Part shown: positions 25,009 to 33,794 of the stretch, in pieces | Layout of the letters: each line of letters begins with the position of its first letter | Position numbering within the stretch: the stretch's first letter is position 1 | Program-made: the position numbers and the translations under genes | The notes under the pieces: model-generated | Told to the model about the DNA's origin: nothing | Seen by the model: the letters and a program-made list of their open reading frames with translations, nothing else | Database searches by the model: none | NCBI GenBank assembly: GCA_021648465.1 | Contig: JAKISR010000015.1 | Location: 1-43,339 of the forward strand | Source of the DNA: Sulfurimonas sp. | GTDB lineage: Bacteria; Campylobacterota; Campylobacteria; Campylobacterales; Sulfurimonadaceae | DNA length: 43,339 nt | Reading direction: 5' to 3'

Positions 25009-25899
25009 ATGGACTTAAAAAAGTTAAGAGAAGATAGAGAAAAATGTATGACATGGAAGAACATATTTCCACTTCGAGAAGGACTTAAAAGTTTAGAAGA
25101 TGGTTTTTGGAATGTTGAGCTTGGCGATATAATAAAGATTAGTGGAGAGCAACCTGCAGATGTAGAAGAGATAGCTAGACTAATGATGCCATGGCGAAAA
25201 GGTCCATTTAAACTTTTTGATACTTTTATAGATGCTGAATGGCAAAGTAACATAAAGTACAATCTTTTAAGAAAGCATTTTAATTTAAAAGATAAAAAAG
25301 TTGCCGATATAGGTTGTAACAATGGATATTATTTATTTAGAATGCAAGAGGATAAACCAAAATCATTAATTGGTTTTGACCCATCACCTTTGTATAAAAC
25401 ACAATTTGATTTTATAAACCATTTTGTAAAAAGTGAGATAGTTTATGAACTCTTAGGTGTAGAGCATTTAGAATTTTATGAAGAGAAGTTTGATATTATC
25501 TTTTGTTTAGGTGTTCTTTATCATAGAAGCGACCCTGTTGCAATGCTAAAATCACTTTATAGAGGTTTAGATAAACAGGGAGAGGTAATTTTAGATACCT
25601 TTTATATAGAGGGAGATAGTGAGATGTGTTTGTGCCCTAAATCATCTTACTCTAAAATACCAAATATTTATTTTATACCAACTATTAAAGCTTTGAAAAA
25701 TTGGTGTATAAGAGCAGGATTTAATAGTTTTGAAGTTCTTGAAACATCAGTAACTGATGAGAACGAGCAAAGAAAAACCTCTTGGATTGAAGGTCAATCC
25801 TTAGAGAGTTTTTTAGATGAAAATGATAAAACTAAAACGATTGAAGGTTATCCTGCACCTGCAAGAGTTTATGTAAAACTTACTAAGGATAAAAAATGA
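25009..25899 (+). CDS. cmoB: tRNA U34 carboxymethyltransferase CmoB
   Basis: Transfers a carboxymethyl group from carboxy-SAM to 5-hydroxyuridine at the wobble position. 296 residues, slightly shorter than the E. coli enzyme. Family blocks: PWRKGPF (61-67), WQSNIKY, the SAM-fold motif VADIGCNNGYYLFRM (from 98), IGFDPSPLY, FCLGVLYHRSDP. CmoA, which makes carboxy-SAM, is not in the window. It overlaps the thioesterase gene by 4 bases (ATGA). Confidence 0.95.
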   Translation: MDLKKLREDREKCMTWKNIFPLREGLKSLEDGFWNVELGDIIKISGEQPADVEEIARLMMPWRKGPFKLFDTFIDAEWQSNIKYNLLRKHFNLKDKKVADIGCNNGYYLFRMQEDKPKSLIGFDPSPLYKTQFDFINHFVKSEIVYELLGVEHLEFYEEKFDIIFCLGVLYHRSDPVAMLKSLYRGLDKQGEVILDTFYIEGDSEMCLCPKSSYSKIPNIYFIPTIKALKNWCIRAGFNSFEVLETSVTDENEQRKTSWIEGQSLESFLDENDKTKTIEGYPAPARVYVKLTKDKK

Positions 25900-26396
25900 T
25901 TGATAAAGATGAAGATATTGACAATGGTTTTGAAGATGATGGTGAGCTTGAAATAAATGAAATAAAAAATAATAATGAGGTTAAATTAGATACACATATT
26001 AAAATTAATTCCAACTATAGTGGTGAAATACAAAAGTTAGAAGTAGGATATGCTGAAGTAAAGCTGGTAACATTGAGAGAAATGGTTGCTGATGAGTTTG
26101 ATTTAATTCATGGAGGTTTTATATTTTGTGTAACTGATTATGCTGCGATGTTAGCTGTAAATGAAAAAAATGTTGTTTTAGTTGCTAGTGATTGTCAATT
26201 TTTATCTCCAGTTAAATTTGGAGATATTGTAAATGTAATTGCTAGAGTTCGGCACAAAGAGGGTAGAAAAAGAAATGTACATGTTACAGCACATGTACAT
26301 GATATAAAGGTTTTTGATGGTGAATTTAAAACAGTTGTGACTGATAGACATGTCTTAAAACTTAAACTTATGGAAGAAAAAGAAGAAGAAGAATAG
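25896..26396 (+). CDS. Hotdog-fold thioesterase (PaaI-like) with acidic N-terminal extension
   Basis: 166 residues. The first 40 are very acidic and look disordered. The rest is a hotdog domain with the catalytic-loop motif LIHGGFIFCVTDYAAMLAVN, followed by CQFLSPVKFGDIVNVIARV and VHVTAHVHD. The domain hydrolyses acyl-CoA or acyl-ACP thioesters. It overlaps cmoB by 4 bases and so is probably translated from the same message. Its substrate is unknown and a role in tRNA modification is not implied. Confidence 0.85.
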   Translation: MIDKDEDIDNGFEDDGELEINEIKNNNEVKLDTHIKINSNYSGEIQKLEVGYAEVKLVTLREMVADEFDLIHGGFIFCVTDYAAMLAVNEKNVVLVASDCQFLSPVKFGDIVNVIARVRHKEGRKRNVHVTAHVHDIKVFDGEFKTVVTDRHVLKLKLMEEKEEEE

Positions 26397-26432
26397 TGTT
26401 TCTAAGTAGAATTCGCCTTGAATCTAAGTCTT

Positions 26433-27026
26433 TTAAAGATTTGCTATCCAATAGTCACAATACTGTTGTTCTTGTTTTATTGTCGTTGATTCACCATGAC
26501 CAGGATATATAATTTTGTCATAATTTAGTTCTTTAAATTTTTCTAGTGAAGCTTTCATATCGCTAGGAGATGAATATGGAAAATCTGTTCTACCAATAGA
26601 GCGTTCAAAAATAAAATCTCCACTAAACATAGCGTCACCAATCTCTATAGTAGAGTTTCCAGGACAGTGCCCAGGAAAATGACGAAATTTTACTTTAATA
26701 CCATCAAAATCAAATTCTTGATCTGGTTTTACTTCAACATCTGGAACAGATAAAGGCAAATCTGGTCTCCAGTTATTATTAGTTAAAAGCATTACATCAT
26801 CTTTAGGAGTATATAATTTAATATTTAATTTTTTTTGAAGTTCTGCATTACACCATACATGATCGAAATGTCCATGAGTATTAAAGATTGCTATTGGATT
26901 TATAATATTTTTCATTACCCACTCAGTTGCCCCTACTCCAGGATCAATGATAAAATCTTTGTTATCAATAGTAATAATATAGCAATTTGTTTGGTATTCA
27001 CCCATTGCTTGAACTTTAATTTGCAC
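26433..27026 (-). CDS. Metallo-beta-lactamase-fold hydrolase (glyoxalase II-like)
   Basis: 197 residues, one MBL domain with the metal motif THGHFDH (50-56), then GHCPGNS and FSGDFIFERSIGRTDFP, and GHGEST near the end. This is the GloB-like group that hydrolyses thioesters such as S-lactoylglutathione or related compounds. I start at the GTG at 27026 (VQIKVQAMGEYQTNCYI), which has AAGG 7 bases upstream and matches the usual N-terminus; the frame is open to 27062 without a better start. It converges on the thioesterase gene. Confidence 0.88.
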   Translation of the reverse strand: MQIKVQAMGEYQTNCYIITIDNKDFIIDPGVGATEWVMKNIINPIAIFNTHGHFDHVWCNAELQKKLNIKLYTPKDDVMLLTNNNWRPDLPLSVPDVEVKPDQEFDFDGIKVKFRHFPGHCPGNSTIEIGDAMFSGDFIFERSIGRTDFPYSSPSDMKASLEKFKELNYDKIIYPGHGESTTIKQEQQYCDYWIANL

Positions 27027-27161
27027 TATATAACCTTTTTTATAGATTTCGTAATATAGCATAAACTAACCTTAAATTATATTACAGTAAATGTGACAAA
27101 AAAAATGACAGGTAGTGTAACTTTTATTTTTTTATGTATTTTTTTTGTTATAAAATTTAGA

Positions 27162-27167
27162 TATAAT
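27162..27167 (+). promoter_or_regulatory. -10 box for nadE operon
   Basis: TATAAT lies 31 bases before the nadE ATG, after a long T-rich tract (27120-27147) of the kind that replaces the -35 box in Campylobacterota promoters. The rest of the gap from 27027 holds no gene. Confidence 0.55.
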
Positions 27168-27198
27168 ATTTTTTATTAAAGTTTTCTAAAGGTTGTTG

Positions 27199-28005
27199 AT
27201 GAAAAAGTATGAGCAGATATCAATATATCTGCAATATTTTATAGATAATGAAGTTCGTAAAACAGGGCTTAAGCGTGTTGTTTTAGGACTTAGTGGAGGA
27301 TTGGATTCAGCAGTAGTAGCAGTTTTAGCACATAAAGTGTTTAAAGATGATTTACTTTGTGTAAAAATGCCATCACAATATTCTTCACAGAGCTCACTTG
27401 ATGATGCGGATGAACTTTGTGAAAAATTTGGTATAAATTCTGTAACTGCTTCTATTGAACCAATGTTAAGAGTCTATGAAGAATTAAATCCAAATATGAG
27501 TAATCTTAGAAAAGGAAATATCTCTTCAAGACTTAGAATGAGTACTCTTTTTGATATTTCAGCTAGAGAGAGTGCTTTAGTTTTAGGAACCAGCAATAAA
27601 AGTGAGTTAATGCTTGGATATGGAACTCTTTACGGAGATTTATCAAGTGCTATAAACTCTATAGGTGATTTATATAAAAGTGAAGCATATGAGTTGGCTA
27701 GATATCTTGGTGTTACAAATAAAATTATAGATAAGCCACCATCAGCCGATTTATGGGATGGACAAAGTGATGAAGAGGATTTGGGGTATACATACGCTCA
27801 AATTGATAAAGTATTAAAACTATATGTAGAAGATAGGGTAAGTAAAGAAGATATTCTTAATCAAGGGTATGATGAAGATATGTTAAATATGATAGTTAAG
27901 AGAATATTTGCAAATCAGTTTAAAAGAAAGATGCCAATAATTGCAAAATTGACATCAAGAACAATTAATCATGATTTTAACTATCCTAGAGATATAACAC
28001 TATAA
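27199..28005 (+). CDS. nadE: NH3-dependent NAD synthetase
   Basis: Amidates nicotinic acid adenine dinucleotide to NAD. 268 residues; only the synthetase domain, with no glutaminase domain, so it uses free ammonia. PP-loop SGGLDS (32-37), KMPSQYSS, LGTSNKSELMLGYGTLYGD and KPPSADLWDGQSDE are all present. Two in-frame TTG codons precede the ATG; the ATG is 6 bases from AAAGG and is chosen. It begins a run with the aminotransferase, lpxK and argB. Confidence 0.95.
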   Translation: MKKYEQISIYLQYFIDNEVRKTGLKRVVLGLSGGLDSAVVAVLAHKVFKDDLLCVKMPSQYSSQSSLDDADELCEKFGINSVTASIEPMLRVYEELNPNMSNLRKGNISSRLRMSTLFDISARESALVLGTSNKSELMLGYGTLYGDLSSAINSIGDLYKSEAYELARYLGVTNKIIDKPPSADLWDGQSDEEDLGYTYAQIDKVLKLYVEDRVSKEDILNQGYDEDMLNMIVKRIFANQFKRKMPIIAKLTSRTINHDFNYPRDITL

Positions 28006-28022
28006 AATTAAGGAATTAAATA

Positions 28023-29144
28023 ATGAAAATACCATTTTATAAATATGAAAGTAGTAGAGAAGCTCACTCAAATGTAAGTGATGTTTTAGATGGTGATGTA
28101 TTAAACCAGGTTGCAGAATTAGAGAAAGATTTTGCATTATATACTGGTGCCAAATTTGCACTTGCAACTTCACATGGTACTTCAGCTCTTCATTTAGCTA
28201 TGCTTGCATTAGATTTAAAGCGTGGAGATAAAATAGTTTGTTCTGTAAATACACATCCCAATGTGCCAGAAGTTGTTCGTCACTTTGATGCTGAACCAGC
28301 TTTTATAGATATTGATTCTACAGCATACAATATTGATTTAGATAAGTTAGAGGTTTATTTGCAGGAGCATGAATCAAAAAAATTAAAAGCTGTGATAGTT
28401 ACCCATATAGCAGGACAGAGTTGTGATTTAGATAGATTATATGCCATGGCTAAAACATACCATATAAAAATTGTAGAAGATGCGAGTGAAGCTTTAGGTG
28501 CAACATATAATGGCAATAAAATTGGCTCAACTGGCGCAGACATAACGTGCTTCGATTTTTCATCTCATTTAAAAAAAAATATATGTAACGGTGGTATGTT
28601 AGTTTCTAATTCTGAAGAAATTATTGATAGAGCAAAACTCATAGGTTTACATGCAATGGAAAAAGATGAAAATTCTTTATCATATATTTATGATATTGTA
28701 GATATTGGGTATGACTATACAATGAGTCAATTAGATGCTGCATATATTAGAGCTCAAATAAAAGAACAAGATGAAAATTTAAAGAGAATAAAAGAGATTG
28801 CAAATATTTATAATGATGCTTTAAGTTCAGTTGAACATGTAACAATACCAGAAACAATTAGCGATGAACATCCATTTTCACTTTATATAGTTAAAATAGA
28901 TAAAAATAGAGATTCATTTGCATTAGAACTTAAAAAAGAAGGTGTTGAGGTTGGACTTCACTATATTCCTCTTCACTTTTTAACTTATTATAAAAATAAA
29001 TACATGTTAAAGATAAATAACTATCCAGTAGCACTTATAAGTTATCAACAGGTAATGTCACTTCCAATTTATTCAAGTATGAGTGATAAAGATGTTGAAT
29101 TTGTAATTAATAAAGTAAAGTATGTTGCTTCAACAAGAGTTTAA
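28023..29144 (+). CDS. DegT/DnrJ/EryC1/StrS-family aminotransferase
   Basis: 373 residues, a PLP fold-type I sugar aminotransferase. TSHGTSALHLAMLAL binds phosphate; VEDASEALGATYNG carries the PLP-binding Asp153; the internal-aldimine lysine is Lys184 or Lys185 in FSSHLKKNICNGGM. Members convert nucleotide keto-sugars to amino sugars for surface glycans, for example PseC-type enzymes. The neighbour lpxK makes an envelope role likely, but the sugar is unknown. No other glycan genes are nearby. Confidence 0.88.
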   Translation: MKIPFYKYESSREAHSNVSDVLDGDVLNQVAELEKDFALYTGAKFALATSHGTSALHLAMLALDLKRGDKIVCSVNTHPNVPEVVRHFDAEPAFIDIDSTAYNIDLDKLEVYLQEHESKKLKAVIVTHIAGQSCDLDRLYAMAKTYHIKIVEDASEALGATYNGNKIGSTGADITCFDFSSHLKKNICNGGMLVSNSEEIIDRAKLIGLHAMEKDENSLSYIYDIVDIGYDYTMSQLDAAYIRAQIKEQDENLKRIKEIANIYNDALSSVEHVTIPETISDEHPFSLYIVKIDKNRDSFALELKKEGVEVGLHYIPLHFLTYYKNKYMLKINNYPVALISYQQVMSLPIYSSMSDKDVEFVINKVKYVASTRV

Positions 29145-29156
29145 TAAAGCTCTAAA

Positions 29157-30068
29157 TTGAAAAAAAGTTTAGTTTTTTGGGTTGAAAATTATTTTTACAA
29201 TCCAAATTTTATACAAAAAATCCTTTCTATTTTACTGTTACCTTTTAGTTGGATATATTGTTTAATGATGTACCTTCGTTTTATAAATAAAACAGCACAA
29301 GATTTAGATGTAGATATTGTAAGCGTAGGAAATCTTAGTGTTGGAGGAAGTGGAAAAACACCACTTGTAACGGCACTCGCTTTAAAGTATGAAAATGTAG
29401 CTATAGTTCTTCGTGGTTATGGTCGAAATAGTAGTGGTTTATATGTTATAAGTGATGGTAAAAATATTTTAGAAGATGTATCTATAAGTGGTGATGAAGC
29501 AATGGTTTATGTAAGAAAGGTTCCAAAAGCCATCGTTATAGTAAGTGAGGATAGAAAAAAAGCAATTAAAAAAGCTAAAGAGATGGGTGCAAAAATAGTT
29601 TTTTTAGATGATGCTTATTCAAAACATGATATAAAAAAACTTGATATTATTATAGATGTTAAAAGTAAGAATTCATCATGTTTACCATCAGGTCCATTTA
29701 GAGAGAGACTTTGGTATAAAAAAGAGGTTGTCGTTTTAAAAGATAATTTTGATTTTAAAAGGGAAACTCAGCTTAAAGACAAATGTGATAAAATGTCACT
29801 CGTAACTGCTATTGCTAGACCTAAAAGACTTGATAAATTTCTACCAGAGGTTGTTAGTAAAAACTATTTTGAAGATCATCATTCATTTACAAAAGATGAG
29901 CTAGAAGATATTTTAAAAAAAGATGGCTCAGATTCACTTTTAGTAACTTATAAAGATTTTGTTAAAGTTGAATCGTTTGGATTACCACTTTCACTCTTAG
30001 ATTTGGAAGTAAAAGTTAATGAAGATATATTTAAAATTATAGAGGATTATCGTGCAAAAGAAAATTGA
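29157..30068 (+). CDS. lpxK: Tetraacyldisaccharide 4'-kinase
   Basis: Phosphorylates the 4' position of the lipid A precursor at the inner membrane. 303 residues. N-terminal hydrophobic segment (about 18-41), then the P-loop GNLSVGGSGKTP (59-70), followed by VAIVLRGYGRNSSG and FLDDAYSKHD. It starts at TTG 29157, which gives the usual WVENYFYNPNFIQK beginning; no ATG fits. The ribosome-binding site is weak. It overlaps argB by 17 bases. Confidence 0.93.
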   Translation: MKKSLVFWVENYFYNPNFIQKILSILLLPFSWIYCLMMYLRFINKTAQDLDVDIVSVGNLSVGGSGKTPLVTALALKYENVAIVLRGYGRNSSGLYVISDGKNILEDVSISGDEAMVYVRKVPKAIVIVSEDRKKAIKKAKEMGAKIVFLDDAYSKHDIKKLDIIIDVKSKNSSCLPSGPFRERLWYKKEVVVLKDNFDFKRETQLKDKCDKMSLVTAIARPKRLDKFLPEVVSKNYFEDHHSFTKDELEDILKKDGSDSLLVTYKDFVKVESFGLPLSLLDLEVKVNEDIFKIIEDYRAKEN

Positions 30069-30903
30069 AACAGTAAAAACATTACTTGAGGCTTTACCTT
30101 TTATAAAAGAGTTTAATAAAGAGATAGTAGTTATAAAATATGGTGGTTCAGCACAATCATCACCTGAATTAAAAGAGAAGTTTGCTGAAGATATTTTACT
30201 TATGTATTTAGTTGGAATAAAGCCTGTTATCATTCATGGTGGCGGTAAAAAAATTACTGAAATGCTAGATGCTCTTAATATTAAAACAGAATTTATAGAT
30301 GGACAACGTGTTACAACACCAGAAGTTATACGCATAGCTGAGATGATTTTAAGTGGTGAGATAAATAAAGAGATAGTTTCACTTTTAAACTCTCATGGTG
30401 CAAAAGCCATAGGCATAAGTGGTAAAGATGCACACTTCATCACAGCCGAACCAAAAGATATAAATAAATGGGGATTAACTGGAAATATTACAAATGTAAA
30501 ATCTGATGTTTTATCAAAACTTATTTATGAAAAATTTGTACCAGTTATCGCTCCAATAGCAGCTGGAGAGGAGATGGGTCACCCTGGGTTTAATATAAAT
30601 GCAGATCTTTGTGCTTCTCATGTTGCAAAAGCAATAGGAGCAAATAAAATAATCTTTTTAACTGATACATCAGGAGTTTTAGATAGTGATAAAAAACTTC
30701 TAAGTACACTAACAAAAGATGAAGCAGAGGTTCTAAAGAAAGATGGAACTATCCATGGTGGAATGGTTCCAAAAGTTGATGCTTGTTTAGATGCTATCAA
30801 CGGTGGAGTTCAAAAAGCTCATATTATAGATGGAAGACTAGAGCACTCAATGTTACTAGAGCTTTTTACCTCTGCTGGTATTGGGACTCAGATAGTTAAG
30901 TAA
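30052..30903 (+). CDS. argB: Acetylglutamate kinase
   Basis: Second step of arginine synthesis: phosphorylates N-acetylglutamate. 283 residues. Conserved: VIKYGGSA (27-34), VIIHGGGKKI (59-68), ADLCASHVAKAIGANKIIFLTDTSGVL, GGMVPKVDACLDAINGGV. It starts at GTG 30052 with GAGG upstream, inside the end of lpxK. argH lies about 10 kb further along. Confidence 0.95.
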   Translation: MQKKIETVKTLLEALPFIKEFNKEIVVIKYGGSAQSSPELKEKFAEDILLMYLVGIKPVIIHGGGKKITEMLDALNIKTEFIDGQRVTTPEVIRIAEMILSGEINKEIVSLLNSHGAKAIGISGKDAHFITAEPKDINKWGLTGNITNVKSDVLSKLIYEKFVPVIAPIAAGEEMGHPGFNINADLCASHVAKAIGANKIIFLTDTSGVLDSDKKLLSTLTKDEAEVLKKDGTIHGGMVPKVDACLDAINGGVQKAHIIDGRLEHSMLLELFTSAGIGTQIVK

Positions 30904-30910
30904 ATTAAAT

Positions 30911-32068
30911 TCATATAATTGTAATTTTTTTACTCCTTGCCATCTTAAAAAAGAGCTTTTGAGTTGATAATTCTTTTGGTATATGAATATTATTTATAAT
31001 ATTTTCACATAAAATCTTTGCTAAGTATGGAGCAAAAACAAAACCTCTAGAGCCTAGTGCATTTATAACATATAAGTTTTTGTAGTATATAAGTGACTCT
31101 AATGGGATTTTAGTGCCATTTTTTATAGTTGGGTATTTTTTTAAAGAAGCTTCATCATTTATCACTTTTCCAATTGTAGGAAAATAACTTTTTATAGTTG
31201 CTCTTGCACCTTTGTAGACTTTTATAACTTCAAGATTTTCTAATTCTATTAACTCGTTTGCTTGGTCTAAAAGAGTTTTAATCTGAGCTTCATCGGTATT
31301 GATATAAAAAGTACACTTATCACATGTAGTTTCACACTTCATATCTGCTGCATCATGTCTTTGTTGTGTAGCGCCTATGGAGAGTGTTCCATCATTTTTA
31401 TTTGTTGAGATAGAGATGGATTTATGGATATTAAATGGTATCTTTGTTGTTGTTTTAACATCTACTCTTAAACCAAAAATCGGAGATATTTTTATATAAG
31501 GAATATTAATAAGTGAGGTGTTAACTCCTTGAGCTAAAATGATATTTTTTGCTCTTAATTTACCAACTTCATATACTCCATCTTTAAAAATTAATTTACT
31601 TATATCTTTTTGATAAAAATCACAACCATCAAGTAGTTTTTTACATATTTTTAAAGGCTCCAATACAGCTGCATTTTCATAAAAATAACCATCAATGTCT
31701 TTAAAGTTTTTTGATATATTTTGAAGTTTTTTAGTATCAAAATATTCATATTTCATATAATTGTTTTGTAATTTTATATTATTAAAATTAGTACTTGGAA
31801 CTCTAAGTACACCTTTTTTTTCAATTTCATTAGGAACAAGTTTTTCATAAAAATCTAGAGAAAAATTTAATGCATCATTTACAAAGCTATTATAAAGATT
31901 TTTTTTTCCAGGAAGAGGAGAAAGAAAAGCTCCTGCCGCACCACTCGCTCCTCCAGCAATACCTTCTCTATCAATAACAGCAATTTTATTTTTATTTCTT
32001 TTTAAAAAGTGAGCAATATTACATCCTGCACTTCCCGCACCAATTATTAAATAATCATATATTTTCAT
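30911..32068 (-). CDS. FAD-dependent oxidoreductase, DAO family (MnmC C-terminal-domain-like)
   Basis: 385 residues. Rossmann FAD motif LIIGAGSAGCNIAHFL (near 7-22) and the downstream GGASGAAGAFLSPLPGK, which resembles the MnmC-type GASGNxxGxLYP loop. A glycine-rich stretch near the end, LGSRGFVFAPYLAKIL, matches the C-terminal FAD contact. In MnmC this domain removes carboxymethyl from cmnm5U34 in tRNA. Here it stands alone, without the methyltransferase half. A general amine oxidase of another substrate is equally possible. It converges on argB with 7 bases between. Confidence 0.7.
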   Translation of the reverse strand: MKIYDYLIIGAGSAGCNIAHFLKRNKNKIAVIDREGIAGGASGAAGAFLSPLPGKKNLYNSFVNDALNFSLDFYEKLVPNEIEKKGVLRVPSTNFNNIKLQNNYMKYEYFDTKKLQNISKNFKDIDGYFYENAAVLEPLKICKKLLDGCDFYQKDISKLIFKDGVYEVGKLRAKNIILAQGVNTSLINIPYIKISPIFGLRVDVKTTTKIPFNIHKSISISTNKNDGTLSIGATQQRHDAADMKCETTCDKCTFYINTDEAQIKTLLDQANELIELENLEVIKVYKGARATIKSYFPTIGKVINDEASLKKYPTIKNGTKIPLESLIYYKNLYVINALGSRGFVFAPYLAKILCENIINNIHIPKELSTQKLFFKMARSKKITII

Positions 32069-32087
32069 TGCTGATATTATAGAAAAA

Positions 32088-32139
32088 AATGGCTTAATGT
32101 CAGATGTAAAGTTATTTAAAACCTTTTACTTAAGCCATT
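32088..32139. repeat. Long hairpin upstream of the DUF2018 gene
   Basis: Perfect arms AATGGCTTAA (32088-32097) and TTAAGCCATT (32130-32139) enclose a 32-base loop that can pair further (GTAAAG with CTTTTAC, one bulge). It lies upstream of the -10 box at 32156-32161. It may be an operator-like site. It is not an intrinsic terminator for either neighbour. Confidence 0.4.
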
Positions 32140-32155
32140 ATTATTATAGTAATGA

Positions 32156-32161
32156 TATAAT
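32156..32161 (+). promoter_or_regulatory. -10 box for the 32-42 kb operon
   Basis: TATAAT, preceded by GA, lies 31 bases before the DUF2018 ATG. It is the likely main promoter of the long co-directional run. AAGGAA serves as the ribosome-binding site. Confidence 0.55.
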
Positions 32162-32192
32162 CGCAAAAATAATTAAAACTAAGGAATATTAA

Positions 32193-32480
32193 ATGAAATA
32201 CAGTGCTTTATTTGAAGATGAGGATGATGTTTTTTTGGGTTCTCCAGTGAGTAAACTGATGGATATTGTTTTCACTGCTAACAATGATGTTGTAAGATTT
32301 GATTTAGAAAATTTTATCAGACATCGTGCTGCTATGGAAATGCTTTTAAATGAGCATTTAGGAGATGATTTTCATGAAAAAGTTCAAAGACATATAGTTG
32401 AGAATCGCGATGAAGTTGAAACAAAAATGAAAAGTTTATGTATAGAATTAATGGGTGAAATCGTTTCAAAAAGTGAATAG
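32193..32480 (+). CDS. DUF2018-family protein (HP0242-like)
   Basis: 95 residues, all helical in appearance: acidic start (EDEDD), FLGSPVSKLMDIVFTANNDVVRFDLENFIRHRAAMEMLL, then a charged helix. It fits DUF2018, a family restricted to Campylobacterota, whose H. pylori member HP0242 forms a knotted helical dimer. The function is unknown. It leads the operon; the next gene starts at TTG right after its stop codon. Confidence 0.8.
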   Translation: MKYSALFEDEDDVFLGSPVSKLMDIVFTANNDVVRFDLENFIRHRAAMEMLLNEHLGDDFHEKVQRHIVENRDEVETKMKSLCIELMGEIVSKSE

Positions 32481-32897
32481 TTGAAGTTTTTTTTACAAGT
32501 TTTTACTCTTTTGCTTTTTAGCTTTAGTTTTATGTATGCTAATGATTTAAGACAAATCAGTGAAATAGCACTAAAAAAAGATGAGCAAAAGAAAATTCTT
32601 GTAAAATACAATGATAAAAAGAAACTTTTTAAATTTAGTTGGACACTATATAAAAATGGTGGCTTGGTAGTTTTTAGATCTTATGATGAAATAGTTGCTC
32701 AAAATATACTATATTTAAGACATCAAAACCAGAGTTTTAGAGTTGAATTAAAACCAAGAGGTTCAGATTTCTACAATGTGCCATATCTGTTAGTTAAATT
32801 TAAGAAGTTTGATGAAAAAACATCTAAAGCAGAGTTTGAAGTTTTTCTATCTGATGATAAATTTCAAATAACACTGCAAGACTTGCAAAATAATTAG
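32481..32897 (+). CDS. Exported protein of unknown function
   Basis: 138 residues with a clear signal peptide (MKFFLQVFTLLLFSFSFMYA, cleavage before NDLRQ). The mature part is Lys/Phe-rich with beta-strand-like stretches (KLFKFSWTLYKNGGLVVFRSYDEIV) and no cysteine. I do not recognise the family. It starts at TTG 32481, immediately after the DUF2018 stop. A similar small exported protein precedes ispB in Campylobacter. Confidence 0.75.
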   Translation: MKFFLQVFTLLLFSFSFMYANDLRQISEIALKKDEQKKILVKYNDKKKLFKFSWTLYKNGGLVVFRSYDEIVAQNILYLRHQNQSFRVELKPRGSDFYNVPYLLVKFKKFDEKTSKAEFEVFLSDDKFQITLQDLQNN

Positions 32898-32906
32898 AGA
32901 GAAATA

Positions 32907-33794
32907 ATGCAAAGAGTTGAAAAAGAGATAGCAAGATTAATCAAAGAGATAGATTATGATGAAGTTACTCGATTATTTGAAAAACTATCAGGTGGAAAAA
33001 GACTTCGTGCTAAGTTAGTTTTAAAGATAGCAAGTGATAATGAAAAAGCATCTCTACTTGGGGCAATTGTTGAATTAATTCATGCAGCAAGCCTACTTCA
33101 TGATGATGTAATAGACGAGGCATCAACACGTAGAGGTGTACCATCTGTTAATGCAACTGATGGAAGTAAAACAGCTGTAATGCTTGGAGATATACTTTAC
33201 TCAAAAGCTTTTAGTGAGTTAGTATTTTTTGATGAAGAGATAGCCAAAATAATAGCATCTTCTGTTACATCTCTTTCTAAAGGTGAGATGATAGATGTGA
33301 AAATGGCAAATGATTTTAATCATAATGAAGATAGATATCTTGATATGTTATATCTTAAAACAGCTACTCTTATTGAAGCATGTGCTAAAGCTAGTGCTAT
33401 TTTAGTTGGAAAAAATTCTGATTCCCATGCACTCTATGGAAGAAATCTTGGACTATCTTTTCAAATAATAGACGACATTTTAGACATTACAGCTGATTCA
33501 CAAATTTTAGGAAAACCTTCTATGAATGATTTTGTAGAAGGTAAATGTACATTGCCATATATTTATCTATATGAAGCTTTAGATGATGAAAATAGAAAAA
33601 AATTAATTGCTTTACATAAAAAAACTATGAACGAGCAAGAAAGTGCTTGGATAAAACAAAAAATGCAAGACCATAATACAATAGAAAAATCTTTTGAGTT
33701 AGCAGTAAAACTTTCAAATGAAGCGATGAGCGTTATGAAAAATGATACTGAACTTGTAAGTATTTTACAAACCATGATAAAAAGAAGTTATTAA
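32907..33794 (+). CDS. ispB: Polyprenyl diphosphate synthase (long-chain, quinone side chain)
   Basis: Chain-elongating trans-prenyltransferase. 295 residues. First Asp-rich motif DDVID (66-70), GGKRLRAKLVL before it, second DDILD (188-192). It probably makes the isoprenoid tail of menaquinone, in line with ubiD downstream. Chain length cannot be set with confidence. It overlaps hemA by one base (TAATG). Confidence 0.92.
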   Translation: MQRVEKEIARLIKEIDYDEVTRLFEKLSGGKRLRAKLVLKIASDNEKASLLGAIVELIHAASLLHDDVIDEASTRRGVPSVNATDGSKTAVMLGDILYSKAFSELVFFDEEIAKIIASSVTSLSKGEMIDVKMANDFNHNEDRYLDMLYLKTATLIEACAKASAILVGKNSDSHALYGRNLGLSFQIIDDILDITADSQILGKPSMNDFVEGKCTLPYIYLYEALDDENRKKLIALHKKTMNEQESAWIKQKMQDHNTIEKSFELAVKLSNEAMSVMKNDTELVSILQTMIKRSY

